In this document: positions 9,086-18,278 of the stretch, piece by piece | How positions within the stretch are numbered: position 1 is the stretch's first letter | Layout of the letters: each line of letters opens with the position of its first letter | Assembly: GCF_009856445.1 (NCBI RefSeq) | Contig: NZ_WMFA01000002.1 | Coordinates: 496,001-560,000, forward strand | Source of the DNA: Halobacillus litoralis | GTDB lineage: Bacteria; Bacillota; Bacilli; Bacillales; Halobacillaceae | Direction: 5' to 3' | DNA: 64,000 nt | Notes under the pieces: model-generated | What the model was told of the DNA's origin: nothing | Databases searched by the model: none | What the model saw: the letters and a program-made list of their open reading frames with translations, nothing else | Made by a program: the position numbers and the translations under genes

Positions 9086-10033
9086 ATGACACATACAAAT
9101 CAAAACCATGAGAAGAGAGTGGTGCGCGTTCCTGTAGCTACTCTTTGGACAGCACCTGATTCTCCCAGGGAAGCGGATCAAATTTCACTCCAGGCATCAG
9201 CTTCTATGAAAGATTGGCTGAAGGTATTGGATGACGATCAAAAGCGGGAACTGTGTGATGAGAACCTTGTCCAATCCCAACTGCTGTTAGGCGAAGAAGT
9301 CTGGATTGACGAGAGGGAGGCTGACTGGGCAAAAGTCGTCGTTCCCTCTCAGGCTTCCAAGAAAGACAAACGGGGCTATCCTGGATATATTCCTGTAAGT
9401 CAGCTGGTCAAACCAAAGGAAGCGGACTGGCATTCTGAAAAGTGGGCGGTTGTACATAAGAAGCAAGCGTGGCTTTACAATGGAGCAGAAGAAGCGCTTA
9501 TGGAAGTCAGTTATCTAACGTCCCTACCAGTCATCGAGGAAAACGATACCTTAGTCAAAGTTCTTTATCCGGATGGGGTCGGGTATTTTGTTTCAGAAGA
9601 CGTCCTGGTACAAAAGAAAGAGGATAAAAAAGCAAAAGGAAGCGGGAAAGACCTCATCCGTTCAGGAGAAGCATTCGTCGGTCTTCCTTACTTTTGGGGA
9701 GGAATGAGTGCTTTCGGATACGACTGCTCAGGCTTTGCCTATAACATCCATAAAGCCTTTCACTACGAAATTCCAAGAGATGCGACAGATCAAGCCAAAG
9801 GTGGTAAAAACGTGCCATTGAACGATCTTCAAATGGGGGATCTCCTGTTCTTTGCTTACGAAGAAGGAAAAGGGAGCATCCATCACGTCGGTTTTTACTA
9901 TGGGGACAACAAGATGCTTCATTCACCCAACGTTGGAAAGAGTATTGAAATCATTGATTTGGAAGGAACCGTATACGAAAAAGAGTTATGTGTCGCAAGA
10001 AGATACTGGAGCGAGACGGAGGGAACCTCATGA
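9086..10033 (+). CDS. ykfC: NlpC/P60 gamma-D-Glu-L-amino acid endopeptidase YkfC
   Basis: Cysteine endopeptidase of 315 residues with SH3-like N-terminal domains (about 15-190) and a C-terminal NlpC/P60 domain. The triad is Cys214 (YDCSGF), His267 (HHVGFYYG) and His279 (MLHSP); the spacings of 53 and 12 equal those of the structurally known Bacillus YkfC. There is no signal peptide, so it should act in the cytoplasm on imported murein peptides with a free N-terminal L-Ala. The ribosome binding site is AAGGAGG, and the 3' end overlaps ykfD by 4 bp. Confidence 0.94.
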   Translation: MTHTNQNHEKRVVRVPVATLWTAPDSPREADQISLQASASMKDWLKVLDDDQKRELCDENLVQSQLLLGEEVWIDEREADWAKVVVPSQASKKDKRGYPGYIPVSQLVKPKEADWHSEKWAVVHKKQAWLYNGAEEALMEVSYLTSLPVIEENDTLVKVLYPDGVGYFVSEDVLVQKKEDKKAKGSGKDLIRSGEAFVGLPYFWGGMSAFGYDCSGFAYNIHKAFHYEIPRDATDQAKGGKNVPLNDLQMGDLLFFAYEEGKGSIHHVGFYYGDNKMLHSPNVGKSIEIIDLEGTVYEKELCVARRYWSETEGTS

Positions 10034-11061
10034 GCCTGCACAAGACCCTTGAAGTGAAAGATTTGAAAAAGCATTTTAAGATGGGGAAAGGAAAATCATT
10101 GAAAGCTGTCGATGGTGTCAGTTTTGACTTGTACAAAGGAGAGACGCTAGGACTTGTCGGAGAGTCCGGTTGTGGGAAGTCGACAACAGGGCGCACGATC
10201 ATGAACCTCTACGAAAAAACAAGTGGAGAAGTCCTTTTTGAAGGGAAGAGTGTCCACGATCGTACACCGAAAGAACAATTTCATTTAAAACGACAGATGC
10301 AAATGATTTTTCAGGACCCTTATGCATCCTTGAACCCCCGTTCAACCGTATCCGAAATTATCCTTGAACCGATGGAAATACACGGTCTCTTTTCTTCTGA
10401 TAAAGAAAGAATGGAACGTGTTTATGAACTGCTTGAAGAAGTGGGATTGAATCGTGACCATGCCAATCGTTATCCTCACGAATTCAGTGGGGGACAGCGA
10501 CAGCGGATTGGCATCGCGCGCGCATTGGCACTCGACCCTGAGATCATTATCGCAGATGAGCCGATTTCTGCCCTGGATGTATCGGTCCAAGCGCAGGTGG
10601 TCAATTTACTGGAGCGGCTTCAGGAAGAAAAAGGCCTGACGTATCTGTTCATTGCCCATGATCTTTCTATGGTGCAGCATATCTCGGATCGGATTGGTGT
10701 CATGTACCTTGGTCACTTAGTCGAGTTAACGAGCAGTGACCGGTTGTATGATCATCCTCTTCATCCCTATACCCAAGCTCTTCTATCCGCCATTCCTATC
10801 CCGGACCCGGATATCGAAGATCAAAGGGAACAAGTGATTATTGAGGGAGAAATACCAAGCCCGATCGACCCTCCTAGTGGCTGTGTATTCCGGACGCGCT
10901 GTCCTTTCGCGATGGATGTTTGCAGCGATCAAGCTCCTGTATGGCAGGAAGTCGGGGAAGGTCATCAAGTCGCCTGTCACTTGTATGATAATACAGTCGT
11001 CGACCCATCCGAAAGAAAAAAGAAGAAGGAAGAAATGAAAGTGAATATTCGGTCGTTCTAA
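10030..11061 (+). CDS. ykfD: Oligopeptide/dipeptide ABC transporter ATPase YkfD (DppF-like)
   Basis: Second ATPase of the importer, 343 residues: Walker A GESGCGKS, signature FSGGQRQR, Walker B IIIADEP, and the C-terminal oligopeptide-transport domain with [14 protein letters not shown]. The ATG at 10030 overlaps the ykfC stop (ATGA) and has GGAGGG upstream; an upstream ATG at 9988 lies within ykfC and is not needed. It probably pairs with DppD. Last gene of the operon. Confidence 0.94.
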   Translation: MSLHKTLEVKDLKKHFKMGKGKSLKAVDGVSFDLYKGETLGLVGESGCGKSTTGRTIMNLYEKTSGEVLFEGKSVHDRTPKEQFHLKRQMQMIFQDPYASLNPRSTVSEIILEPMEIHGLFSSDKERMERVYELLEEVGLNRDHANRYPHEFSGGQRQRIGIARALALDPEIIIADEPISALDVSVQAQVVNLLERLQEEKGLTYLFIAHDLSMVQHISDRIGVMYLGHLVELTSSDRLYDHPLHPYTQALLSAIPIPDPDIEDQREQVIIEGEIPSPIDPPSGCVFRTRCPFAMDVCSDQAPVWQEVGEGHQVACHLYDNTVVDPSERKKKKEEMKVNIRSF

Positions 11062-11093
11062 AAGCATGCCTCTCACGAGGCATGCTTTTTTTG
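11061..11093 (+). terminator. Terminator of the dpp-ykf operon
   Basis: AAGCATGCCTC/GAGGCATGCTT stem with a TCAC loop and a seven-T tail, beginning at the ykfD stop codon. Confidence 0.92.
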
Positions 11094-11197
11094 AAAAAAG
11101 AATAGAAAACTCGAAACTCCTTCAAAGGAATATTTTCATATTAATACCCCTCATGGTAACATGGTAGAATCAGTAGAGAAGTAAGCAGGTGAATAAA

Positions 11198-12424
11198 ATG
11201 AAACCAATCATAAAGACAGGCGTAAAGGAAAATATCTTTTCTTTTTCCCTCCTCGTACTCGTGAATTTCTTTGTGGGCTCCATGGTTGGGTTAGAACGCA
11301 CAATCCTGCCCACTCTTGGTGAAGAAGTTTACGGAATAGCTTCCACAAGTGCTGCGCTTTCTTTTATCGTAAGCTTCGGTTTTTCGAAAGCAATCATGAA
11401 CTTTTTCGCCGGAACCATGGCAGATCGGTGGGGGAGGAAACACGTACTATTAGGTGGTTGGGCGATCGGTCTGGTTGTCCCTTTGCTTGTCATCTTCGCA
11501 GAAGCCTGGTGGATGATCGTCGTGGCAAACATCTTTCTTGGGGTGAACCAGGCCCTGACGTGGTCGATGACCGTCAATATGAAAGTAGACCTTGCAAAAC
11601 CGGAACAAAGAGGCTTGGCCGTCGGTTTTAATGAATTTGCCGGGTACATTGGTGTCGCCGTCATGGCTGCTGTTTCAGGGTACGTGGCTTCTCAATATTC
11701 ACTCACACCGGAACCTTTCTATATCGGGATTGTCATCGTTATCGCAGGTTTATGCCTATCATGGTTCGCTGAGGACACAGGAAAGTATGTCCAAAGCCAA
11801 CGAGTGAAGAAAAATACAACGGATGCTTCATCTACAAAAGAAGTCTTCCAGCAAACGACTTGGAAGAATAAAAACTTATCCAGCAACAGTCTTGCTGGTC
11901 TTACGACGAACTTGAAGGATGGCATGGCGTGGGGGCTGTTTCCTATTTTCTTGAGTGCTGGTGGTCTCAGTGTCGGACAGGTAGGCACAGTGGTAGCCAT
12001 ATATCCGGCGGCCTGGGGATTCTTTCAACTGTTCACAGGCATTTGGAGTGACAAAATAGGCAGGAAGAAACTGATTGTTTCAGGAATGTTCCTTCAAGGG
12101 CTTTCTTTATGGTTTATTCTCATCGTCCAAACATACGCCATGTGGCTGGCCGGTGCCCTTTTCTTAGGTATCGGTACGGCGATGGTTTATCCAACGATCC
12201 TTGCTTCAATCAGTGATGTTGCGCGTCCGGAATGGAGGGCCACTTCCATGGGGATCTATCGCTTTTGGCGTGACAGCGGATATGCGTTCGGAGCGATTCT
12301 TGCAGGAGTCTTTGCGGATGTCTTATCTGTTCCATGGGCCATCGGGTTGGTAGGTACGCTCCCGATTTTATCTGGAATCCTATCCCTATTCAGAATGGAC
12401 GAAACCTTACATCTTAAGGAATAA
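11198..12424 (+). CDS. MFS transporter
   Basis: Major facilitator superfamily protein of 408 residues with about 12 hydrophobic segments. The loop 2-3 signature appears as GTMADRWGRKHVL, and a second copy, GIWSDKIGRKKLI, lies in the C-terminal half. The substrate cannot be told; the layout is that of drug/H+ antiporters or small-solute exporters. ATG 11198 is preferred over the GTG at 11189, which overlaps the probable AGCAGG ribosome binding site. Monocistronic, between two terminators. A possible -10 TAGAAT lies at 11165, but no good -35 was seen. Confidence 0.88.
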   Translation: MKPIIKTGVKENIFSFSLLVLVNFFVGSMVGLERTILPTLGEEVYGIASTSAALSFIVSFGFSKAIMNFFAGTMADRWGRKHVLLGGWAIGLVVPLLVIFAEAWWMIVVANIFLGVNQALTWSMTVNMKVDLAKPEQRGLAVGFNEFAGYIGVAVMAAVSGYVASQYSLTPEPFYIGIVIVIAGLCLSWFAEDTGKYVQSQRVKKNTTDASSTKEVFQQTTWKNKNLSSNSLAGLTTNLKDGMAWGLFPIFLSAGGLSVGQVGTVVAIYPAAWGFFQLFTGIWSDKIGRKKLIVSGMFLQGLSLWFILIVQTYAMWLAGALFLGIGTAMVYPTILASISDVARPEWRATSMGIYRFWRDSGYAFGAILAGVFADVLSVPWAIGLVGTLPILSGILSLFRMDETLHLKE

Positions 12425-12470
12425 AAAAGAGGAAAGCATAGACGCGACGCTATGCTTTCCTCTTTTTTTA
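12424..12470. terminator. Bidirectional terminator, MFS gene / small minus-strand gene
   Basis: An 18-bp near-perfect stem (AAAAAGAGGAAAGCATAG paired with its complement at 12450-12467) with an A-run on one side and a T-run on the other, so it can serve both convergent genes. Confidence 0.9.
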
Positions 12471-12632
12471 TTTTTTACGGTCATGCAGACGATCTTCTTC
12501 TTCCGTTTCAAGCATCCCGTAATCGCCGTTCATCGCCTGTTCATCCTGATCGACACCCAGGTCGTTCGTAATGGGATTCCTCGGCTGCTTTTCTTCTTTC
12601 CGCGGTTTGTTGCGTTTGGTATTCTTCTCCAT
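12468..12632 (-). CDS. Small charged protein, 54 aa, function unknown
   Basis: A short minus-strand reading frame with a strong ribosome binding site (AGGAGGTG, 7 bp before ATG). The product is very hydrophilic: a Lys/Arg-rich N-terminus (MEKNTKRNKPRKEEK) and an acidic C-terminal half (ETEEEDRLHDRKK). No membrane segment or signal peptide. It ends on the bidirectional terminator and lies just downstream of the carotenoid operon, whose last gene ends 41 bp away, so it could be read from that operon. I do not recognise the family. Confidence 0.65.
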   Translation of the reverse strand: MEKNTKRNKPRKEEKQPRNPITNDLGVDQDEQAMNGDYGMLETEEEDRLHDRKK

Positions 12633-12673
12633 TCCGACACCTCCTGTTTTAGCTTGCCTGAAAAGGGGAGGTG

Positions 12674-14146
12674 TTATTCTACTTGGACAATCTTTCCGAG
12701 AATTTCGTTGGCCACGTTCTGACCACTCAGGACGACCATCGGAGATCCACCGCCCGGGTGCGTACTACCTCCGCAAAACCAGAGACCATCAAGGTCCTGG
12801 GATTTGTTGAACGGCCTCATGAAGGCCTGGGACCTTCGGTTGGAAGAAGGTCCATACAGGGATCCGCGATAGGCGCCGAAATGATTCTGGATGTCAGCGG
12901 GATCCCACACTTTTTCGACCTGGAGATGACTCTTGACGGGTACGCCCGCGTCCTCTAGTCGATCATAGATGTGGTTTTTATAGGCATGCTTGTCATAGCC
13001 GCCTTTTTGATTGAGAGCGGGAGCGTTGACGAGGATGAAACAGTTATCCCCTTGAGTGGAGACAGAGTAATCGGATTTGGACGAAGTACAGATATAAATC
13101 GTCGGATCATCGGCGTAATAGCCATTCTTTAGCACACGGAACTCTTTTTTATAGTCGCTTGAGAAAAACAAATGATGGTGCTTCAAACGGCTGAGTTTCG
13201 TATCCAGGCCTGCCATAATGACAAAAGCTGAAATAGACGGGTCGTAGCCTTTCAGCTTTCGATCGCTCATTGACCGTCTCGCTTCTGGATCGACCAACTC
13301 TGGTACAGCATGGAGCAGGTCGCCATTCAAGATCACATGGTCCGCTTCGAAACGCTCGCCGTCACCCGTTTCTACACCCGTCACTCTTTCATTTTCGTGA
13401 AGGATACGAGTGACTTTGGTTCCACTGTACAGCCGTACCCCGACATTCTCAGCCGCTTTAACGAACCGATCCGCAATCCTTGTGTTGCCCCCACGTACAA
13501 AGTAAACCCCATCATTCCACTCAAGATGGGCGATCATACTGAACGTGGCTGGTGCTTGATAAGGATTGGAGCCGATATAGGTAGAATAGCGGTTCAAGGC
13601 CTGAATCACTTTCGGGTTTGAAAAATACCGCCTGAAAAAGTGATCCATCGACTCAAGCGGACGTACCTTCGTCATGCTTTTCGCAAGGGTGGGGGAAAGG
13701 TAGTCGGTCCATCCATTGAAGGTCCGGTGTAAAAAGTGCTTTCGGGACAGGTTGTACAACCGCTCGATTTCTATAAGGAAATCTTCATACATCACATGCC
13801 CTTTGGGATCTACCTGTCCAAGCTGCTGTTTCATATATCCCTGGTCTGTGGAAAAATCAAAGGTCGTCCCATCGTGAAACTCATTTCTCGTATGTGTGAC
13901 GATTTTCGCAAAAGGAAGCTCTTCCCGCGGATCGAGTCCTCCCTGCCGGATGACGTCCTGAAATACTTCAGGCATCGTAATCGTATTGGGACCAAAATCA
14001 AAATGGAAATCCCCCTCATCGACGCTCATCATTTTCCCGCCAAAATGATCGTTTTTTTCGAACAGCCGTACATCAGCTCCGTGCTTAGCGAGGGTGACCG
14101 CAGCCGATAATCCGCCGAGTCCACCTCCGATGATGGCCACTTTCAT
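12674..14146 (-). CDS. CrtN/CrtP-type carotenoid desaturase/oxygenase
   Basis: FAD-dependent phytoene-desaturase family protein, 490 residues. An N-terminal dinucleotide fold GGGLGGLSAAVTLAKHG follows MKVAII, and the C-terminal family motif GGSTHPGGGSPMVVLSG is present. The length and order next to a CrtQ-like glycosyltransferase suggest a CrtP-like role (oxidation of a C30 carotene terminus), but a dehydrogenase role (CrtN) cannot be excluded. ATG 14146 overlaps the stop of the glycosyltransferase (ATGA) and has GGGAGG upstream; a longer frame starting at 14167 is less likely. Last gene of the carotenoid operon. Confidence 0.85.
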   Translation of the reverse strand: MKVAIIGGGLGGLSAAVTLAKHGADVRLFEKNDHFGGKMMSVDEGDFHFDFGPNTITMPEVFQDVIRQGGLDPREELPFAKIVTHTRNEFHDGTTFDFSTDQGYMKQQLGQVDPKGHVMYEDFLIEIERLYNLSRKHFLHRTFNGWTDYLSPTLAKSMTKVRPLESMDHFFRRYFSNPKVIQALNRYSTYIGSNPYQAPATFSMIAHLEWNDGVYFVRGGNTRIADRFVKAAENVGVRLYSGTKVTRILHENERVTGVETGDGERFEADHVILNGDLLHAVPELVDPEARRSMSDRKLKGYDPSISAFVIMAGLDTKLSRLKHHHLFFSSDYKKEFRVLKNGYYADDPTIYICTSSKSDYSVSTQGDNCFILVNAPALNQKGGYDKHAYKNHIYDRLEDAGVPVKSHLQVEKVWDPADIQNHFGAYRGSLYGPSSNRRSQAFMRPFNKSQDLDGLWFCGGSTHPGGGSPMVVLSGQNVANEILGKIVQVE

Positions 14147-15252
14147 TGATAGAACCTCCCTTTCCATTGGTATTTTTCTCCTCGTTTATGAACGAACATC
14201 GATGCCACCATGATGGCTATCAACAGCACCACAGCTACTGGTAAAAGGAAGGACAGCCACAAGGGATGCCCCGTCCTTGCATCCACATACATTTTGAATG
14301 CTACCGTTAAAAGATAGGGGAGAACCAAGGCGTAATCTCCGGTGACGAGTCCAGCGATTGCGAAGGCGGCGGGAGTTAAGAACACAACCGCATAGAATAT
14401 GGTCAAAAATACGACCATGCCAGCAGATCGACCGATCCCTGTGTACACATTCTTTTTAAAGCCTTCCCATGTCTCTTTACCTGAATCGTACATGTAGGAA
14501 AGGACCGATTCTGTAATGTTAGCGAGAATCATCTTGTATCCGTGTTTTTTCACTTCTCTAGCAATATGTACGTCTTCGACAAGAGAGCTTTTGACAGATT
14601 CATGACCTCCGATGGCTTCATATGCTTTCCGATCAATCATAATAAAAATCCCGCACGCAGCGGTGAACATCGGCTTCGTCGTCCGGTTAGCAACGAATAG
14701 AGGAAGGTGAAGCAGCACAACCATATGCTGAAGCGGGACGAGCATATGACTAAGAAAGTTGGCATTCGGGTAATTCGGAAATCCGCTTAACATGCTCGCC
14801 TTTTTCTCCTGCATCATGGCGAGCGTTTGTTGAATGATGCCAGGGGCGACACGCGCATCAGCATCCAGGAATAAATAATACTCCCCATTGGCAGCCTGAG
14901 AGAGCTGGTGACAGGCATGGACTTTGCCGTTCCAATCTTCAGGCAGCTCCTTGCCCTGAATGATCGTGAAGCGTCCATCATCTCTGACCTGTTCGTTCAG
15001 TTTTTCGAAGGTGCCATCTTCCGAATGATCATCCAGCAGGATCACTTCCACATCAGGATAGGTAAGCGCGCGGAGGGAATGGATCAATCCTTCCACATTG
15101 TCTGCTTCATTTCTTAACGGTACGAGCAGCGAAACGGAGGGCGTTTCTCCGAGCTTTCTATTGGCTGATAATGGGTAGAGGAAGAAGCTGTTAAAAATGG
15201 TCCACACATTCAAAACGATCGTGATGATGAAGACGATAAAAAAGAATGACAT
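14143..15252 (-). CDS. CrtQ-like glycosyltransferase (GT2)
   Basis: Membrane glycosyltransferase of 369 residues. An N-terminal membrane helix is followed by a GT-A fold: SLLVPLRNEADNVEGL, the DDHSEDGT loop and FLDADARV as the metal-binding DxD. Three or four hydrophobic segments close the protein (about 280-360). The homologue in staphyloxanthin synthesis attaches glucose to a carotenoid acid. The ribosome binding site AAAGGAGG sits 7 bp before ATG. It is followed by the CrtN/CrtP-like gene with a 4-bp overlap. Confidence 0.85.
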   Translation of the reverse strand: MSFFFIVFIITIVLNVWTIFNSFFLYPLSANRKLGETPSVSLLVPLRNEADNVEGLIHSLRALTYPDVEVILLDDHSEDGTFEKLNEQVRDDGRFTIIQGKELPEDWNGKVHACHQLSQAANGEYYLFLDADARVAPGIIQQTLAMMQEKKASMLSGFPNYPNANFLSHMLVPLQHMVVLLHLPLFVANRTTKPMFTAACGIFIMIDRKAYEAIGGHESVKSSLVEDVHIAREVKKHGYKMILANITESVLSYMYDSGKETWEGFKKNVYTGIGRSAGMVVFLTIFYAVVFLTPAAFAIAGLVTGDYALVLPYLLTVAFKMYVDARTGHPLWLSFLLPVAVVLLIAIMVASMFVHKRGEKYQWKGRFYQ

Positions 15253-15270
15253 GACGTATCCTCCTTTCTC

Positions 15271-15933
15271 TTACAACTTTTTAAAGGCGTGAAGATTTTC
15301 TTCTATGACGTCCTTGCGTAATTCATCCAGCTGTTGGGTGGCCCTGTTTTCAAAATACTGTGTTCTTTCTTTTCTGGAGAGTGTCTCGTAGTCCTCTCTA
15401 GGGAGGGCTTCTCCCAGCCGTATGTAGGCATTCGGCTTTTTCGTGTGCTCAAGGGCATAGTATAGGGAAACAGGCACGACATTGATGTCCGGGCAGCGCT
15501 GGGTGAGGTAACTGACGCCTGAAAAAAATTCAAGCGGTCTTTTCTCGAGGGGCTGTTCATTCCCCTGAGGAAAGATCCACACCGTTCTCCCCTCATCAAG
15601 CAAACGGGTACTGTATTGCAAGGATTGCACGAGGTGACGGCGATCCTCGCCATTCACAGAAAATGCTCCAATTCTCCTGAAAAATGGAAAGCGTTCGATG
15701 CCTTCTTCATGCATCATGCCATAGCCGTCTGATTTCACAAGTCGATCGTTGATATAAAAGATGAAAAGGGGATCCCACCATGTTGAATGATTGATAAGAA
15801 ACAGAGTCTTCTCATCAGGTACAGAAGATGGATGTTGAATTTTAATGTGGTTGAAATGATAGTTTAAAAACAACCGATTGAAGCGGGTGAATCCCCACTC
15901 GATCCATGACGTTTTACGTGCGGGTTGAAACAT
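15271..15933 (-). CDS. PlsC-like acyltransferase of the carotenoid operon
   Basis: Lysophospholipid-type acyltransferase, 220 residues. The HX4D catalytic motif is NHSTWWD, and the FPQGNEQP motif replaces the usual FPEGTR. In C30 glycosyl-carotenoid pathways a comparable enzyme esterifies the sugar with a fatty acid, which fits the neighbouring glycosyltransferase. I take ATG 15933 (GGAGGAG upstream) instead of a longer frame from 15981; it overlaps the 3' end of the CruF-like gene by 20 bp, showing tight coupling. Confidence 0.83.
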   Translation of the reverse strand: MFQPARKTSWIEWGFTRFNRLFLNYHFNHIKIQHPSSVPDEKTLFLINHSTWWDPLFIFYINDRLVKSDGYGMMHEEGIERFPFFRRIGAFSVNGEDRRHLVQSLQYSTRLLDEGRTVWIFPQGNEQPLEKRPLEFFSGVSYLTQRCPDINVVPVSLYYALEHTKKPNAYIRLGEALPREDYETLSRKERTQYFENRATQQLDELRKDVIEENLHAFKKL

Positions 15934-16687
15934 TTGATCTCCTCCAAAAATACAAGCCATACCATAATAGGGTAAGAGCACTCACGAACATAATCGCCCC
16001 GTATAATCGGCCGGTAAACGCAATGCACAGAAACAGGAAGATGATTAGGCCGAACGTCAGGACCATCCTCCCTGGCCAAGGGGGAACGCTTCGATTTTCC
16101 ATGTCCCGATGCATGAACAGGAAAATGAGGTGAAACAGGGCAGCCAGGACAAACCAGCCAAAGAAGTTGGAAAACGGGATATCGTAATAAAAGCCAGGAT
16201 CTTCCCAAATCCAATATTCTTTCACTTTGAAAGAAACCGGATCAAGAATAAGGTCCATGGTCACCGCAGCTAACGCACCGGTAACAACGAAAATGAACCG
16301 GCTCGTCCAAGGATTCCACCCACTCGACAACACCCTTGCCAACTCATGGGAACATCCGATGATTAAAAGCCAGGCGAATCCGATGGTAATCGGTGTATCC
16401 GCAATTTTCAATCCGAAGTTTTCTGTGTAATGGTAGGCTCCGAATAAGAAATTGTATTTCACACCCAAGTGTTCCACATAGATACTAACGACAATAATGA
16501 TCAGGCTGTAGATGATTCCACGCCAAACGCCGTACATCTTCATAAAATAAATCCCAGCCACGACCCCGGCGGTTATCAAAAAAACGCTGTTCGCCCATTC
16601 AAGCCAAGGGGGAAGCCAGTCGAACGTTACTAAAAACACTCCGCATATGTACCAAAAAATAAAAAAACGGAAGATATACGTTGCCAT
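15914..16687 (-). CDS. CruF-like carotenoid biosynthesis membrane protein
   Basis: Polytopic membrane protein of 257 residues with seven or so hydrophobic segments, resembling the carotenoid biosynthesis family (CruF, bisanhydrobacterioruberin hydratase). Conserved-looking polar sites in membrane segments include EHLGVKYNFLFGAYHY and DLILDPV. CruF-type enzymes hydrate the end of a linear carotene. First gene of the operon; start ATG 16687 with GAGGTG upstream. The substrate in a C30 pathway is unproven. Confidence 0.75.
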   Translation of the reverse strand: MATYIFRFFIFWYICGVFLVTFDWLPPWLEWANSVFLITAGVVAGIYFMKMYGVWRGIIYSLIIIVVSIYVEHLGVKYNFLFGAYHYTENFGLKIADTPITIGFAWLLIIGCSHELARVLSSGWNPWTSRFIFVVTGALAAVTMDLILDPVSFKVKEYWIWEDPGFYYDIPFSNFFGWFVLAALFHLIFLFMHRDMENRSVPPWPGRMVLTFGLIIFLFLCIAFTGRLYGAIMFVSALTLLWYGLYFWRRSNVSTRT

Positions 16688-16763
16688 AGGACACCTCTTT
16701 CCAATACGATCTTTGAAACTTATGTATAAAATCATCATACCTCATCCGAAAGTAAAATAAACG

Positions 16764-16794
16764 AAAAAAGCCCTATGAGCGATCCATAGGGCTT
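16764..16794 (-). terminator. Terminator of the DoxX gene
   Basis: Read on the minus strand, AAGCCCTATG/CATAGGGCTT (10-bp stem, 7-base loop) is followed by a six-T run. It separates the DoxX gene from the carotenoid operon. Confidence 0.85.
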
Positions 16795-16800
16795 GGTGTA

Positions 16801-17310
16801 TTATTGATGGGCAAGCCTTCCTCTTCTGTGAGGGAGTTTGGTTCCTTGTTTTTTAAGCATTGGTACAACCCAGCGGTCTAATCCATAGCGACCGGCATTG
16901 GCCCCGGCAACGAGGAGGAAGATCGTGAGCAGAACCATTTGCGGGTTTGTGCTGACCGTTCCGCTGAATAAGAAAGCGAAGTTCATGAGAATGCCACCGA
17001 AAGCAGCTACGTTCGTGAATAATCCTAAGATAAGTGCAATCCCTACGAGAACTTCTCCCCACATGACAAGGAAAGCGAAAAACTCATGGTTTGGTAAGGC
17101 GAATTGTTCAAGGAACGCGGCCCACCAGCCTTGGACAGCCGGATGTGCTCCTTCTGCTTTCGCAATCGCTCCATTCAGAAAACCACTCACTTCAAATCCG
17201 CCTGTGATTTTTCCGATGCCGGCGGTCAGCCAGGTGTACCCCAGATAAACGCGGAAGACGGTCAGGATCATAGCAACGATCTTGTTGTTTCGTAATAATT
17301 CATTCAACAT
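16801..17310 (-). CDS. DoxX family membrane protein
   Basis: 169-residue membrane protein with four hydrophobic segments. The DoxX family pattern is seen in RVYLGYTWLTAGIGKI and later WGEVLVGIALILGLFTNVAAFGG. DoxX proteins are linked to quinone/thiol redox chemistry, but the function of this Bacillaceae subgroup is not settled. ATG 17310 is preferred because AAGGAG lies 9 bp upstream; a GTG at 17319 overlaps that site. Monocistronic. The region upstream (17311-17588) holds no gene I can support. Confidence 0.85.
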   Translation of the reverse strand: MLNELLRNNKIVAMILTVFRVYLGYTWLTAGIGKITGGFEVSGFLNGAIAKAEGAHPAVQGWWAAFLEQFALPNHEFFAFLVMWGEVLVGIALILGLFTNVAAFGGILMNFAFLFSGTVSTNPQMVLLTIFLLVAGANAGRYGLDRWVVPMLKKQGTKLPHRRGRLAHQ

Positions 17311-17588
17311 GTTAATCACTCCTTATTAAAAGATTGTTCACCATTTCACATGATGTCATGTAAGAAGGTTTCTTTCTTACAATTCAAGTATAAGTGTAGG
17401 AGGTAAGTTTATCCATACATTGTTCACTATTTCACAATCTGTTCAATTTGTTATGTCAGGAATGTGAAAAGTGGAGTGTTTCTATTTACTTTTCAGGGAA
17501 AGATAAAAATATTCAAGGATTAGGGAACTACCAAAGCAAACGCTTTAAATATTTGCTATGATAGAGAGGAAAGAGGGGTGGAACAGAG

Positions 17589-17666
17589 ATGGAGATTGTC
17601 ATGTTTTTTGTAAGTATTATTGTAATGTTAGGACTCATAGGATTAACGATTTTTGATAACGGTTGA
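17589..17666 (+). CDS. 25-aa hydrophobic peptide
   Basis: A short frame MEIVMFFVSIIVMLGLIGLT... ending in IFDNG forms one membrane helix. It has the ribosome binding site GAGGGGTG (17573-17580) 8 bp before ATG, a TATGAT box at 17557 and a strong terminator 10 bp after its stop, so it looks like a complete small transcription unit. The -35 region is unclear. No known family; small membrane peptides of this kind are common in spore-formers. Confidence 0.5.
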   Translation: MEIVMFFVSIIVMLGLIGLTIFDNG

Positions 17667-17675
17667 TACTTAATG

Positions 17676-17730
17676 AAAAAAGCGTCAGGGGAAGGAGCCA
17701 CTTCAGGTTCCTTCCCCTGACGCTTTTTTT
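17676..17730 (+). terminator. Strong terminator after the 25-aa peptide
   Basis: A 21-bp stem (AAAAAAGCGTCAGGGGAAGGA with its complement at 17709-17729) and a T-run. Confidence 0.92.
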
Positions 17731-17818
17731 AATCAGAGACTTCTATTATAAAAAACGCGAACCATTGACACTTTTTTCTCTTCTCCTTCGATTATAGAAG
17801 TGAGAGGAGGTGAAGCAG

Positions 17819-18043
17819 ATGGCCGTAAATACTTTAAAAGTAGATAGTCGCTTGCAGCTTGTCTTTTCAACAGGAACAGATGAAGACGGAAACATGATGC
17901 TCAAACGAAAATCATTCAACAACATTAAAACAGATGCCACTGATGAACAATTGCATGAAGTATCGATCGCTGTATCTCCGTTACAGCAGCACATTTTAGT
18001 TGATATCGCTCGTGATGACCGCTCAGTTTTGACGGAATCATAA
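17819..18043 (+). CDS. DUF1659 family small protein
   Basis: 74-residue protein with the DUF1659 pattern: basic-hydrophobic start MAVNTLKVDSRLQLVF, then KRKSFNNIKTDATDEQ and a C-terminal VSPLQQHILVDI-type stretch. Function unknown; the family co-occurs with DUF2922 and YvrJ proteins in Bacillaceae, as here. ATG 17819 with GAGGAGGTG upstream; a GTG at 17810 lies in the ribosome binding site. It is 19 bp upstream of the DUF2922 gene. Confidence 0.85.
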   Translation: MAVNTLKVDSRLQLVFSTGTDEDGNMMLKRKSFNNIKTDATDEQLHEVSIAVSPLQQHILVDIARDDRSVLTES

Positions 18044-18062
18044 TTTCGAAGGAGGAGAGTAA

Positions 18063-18275
18063 ATGAAAAAGCTGGAGTTGAAATTTTTAAATGAAGAAGG
18101 CAAAACCATAACGATCAGCCTGGATGATCCAGTAGAGCCTGTCGATCCTGCCCAGGTCAATGCAGCGATGGACGCCATTCTTGCCCAGAATTGCTTCTAT
18201 TCTAACGGGGGAGACCTTGTTGAGAAGAAAGAAGCACGTATCGTCGAACGCAACGTCTTCGATATTACCATCTAA
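18063..18275 (+). CDS. DUF2922 family small protein
   Basis: 70-residue protein, MKKLELKFLNEEGKTITISL then DDPVEPVDPAQVNAAMDAI, the typical DUF2922 layout. Unknown function, no membrane segment. Second gene of the DUF1659-DUF2922 pair, start ATG 18063 behind AAGGAGGAG, ending at a terminator. Confidence 0.87.
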   Translation: MKKLELKFLNEEGKTITISLDDPVEPVDPAQVNAAMDAILAQNCFYSNGGDLVEKKEARIVERNVFDITI

Positions 18276-18278
18276 ATG

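Noticed and set aside
17533-17547. CcpA (cre) site near AAGCAAACGCTTTAA
   Set aside because: Three mismatches to the consensus at important positions; not convincing.
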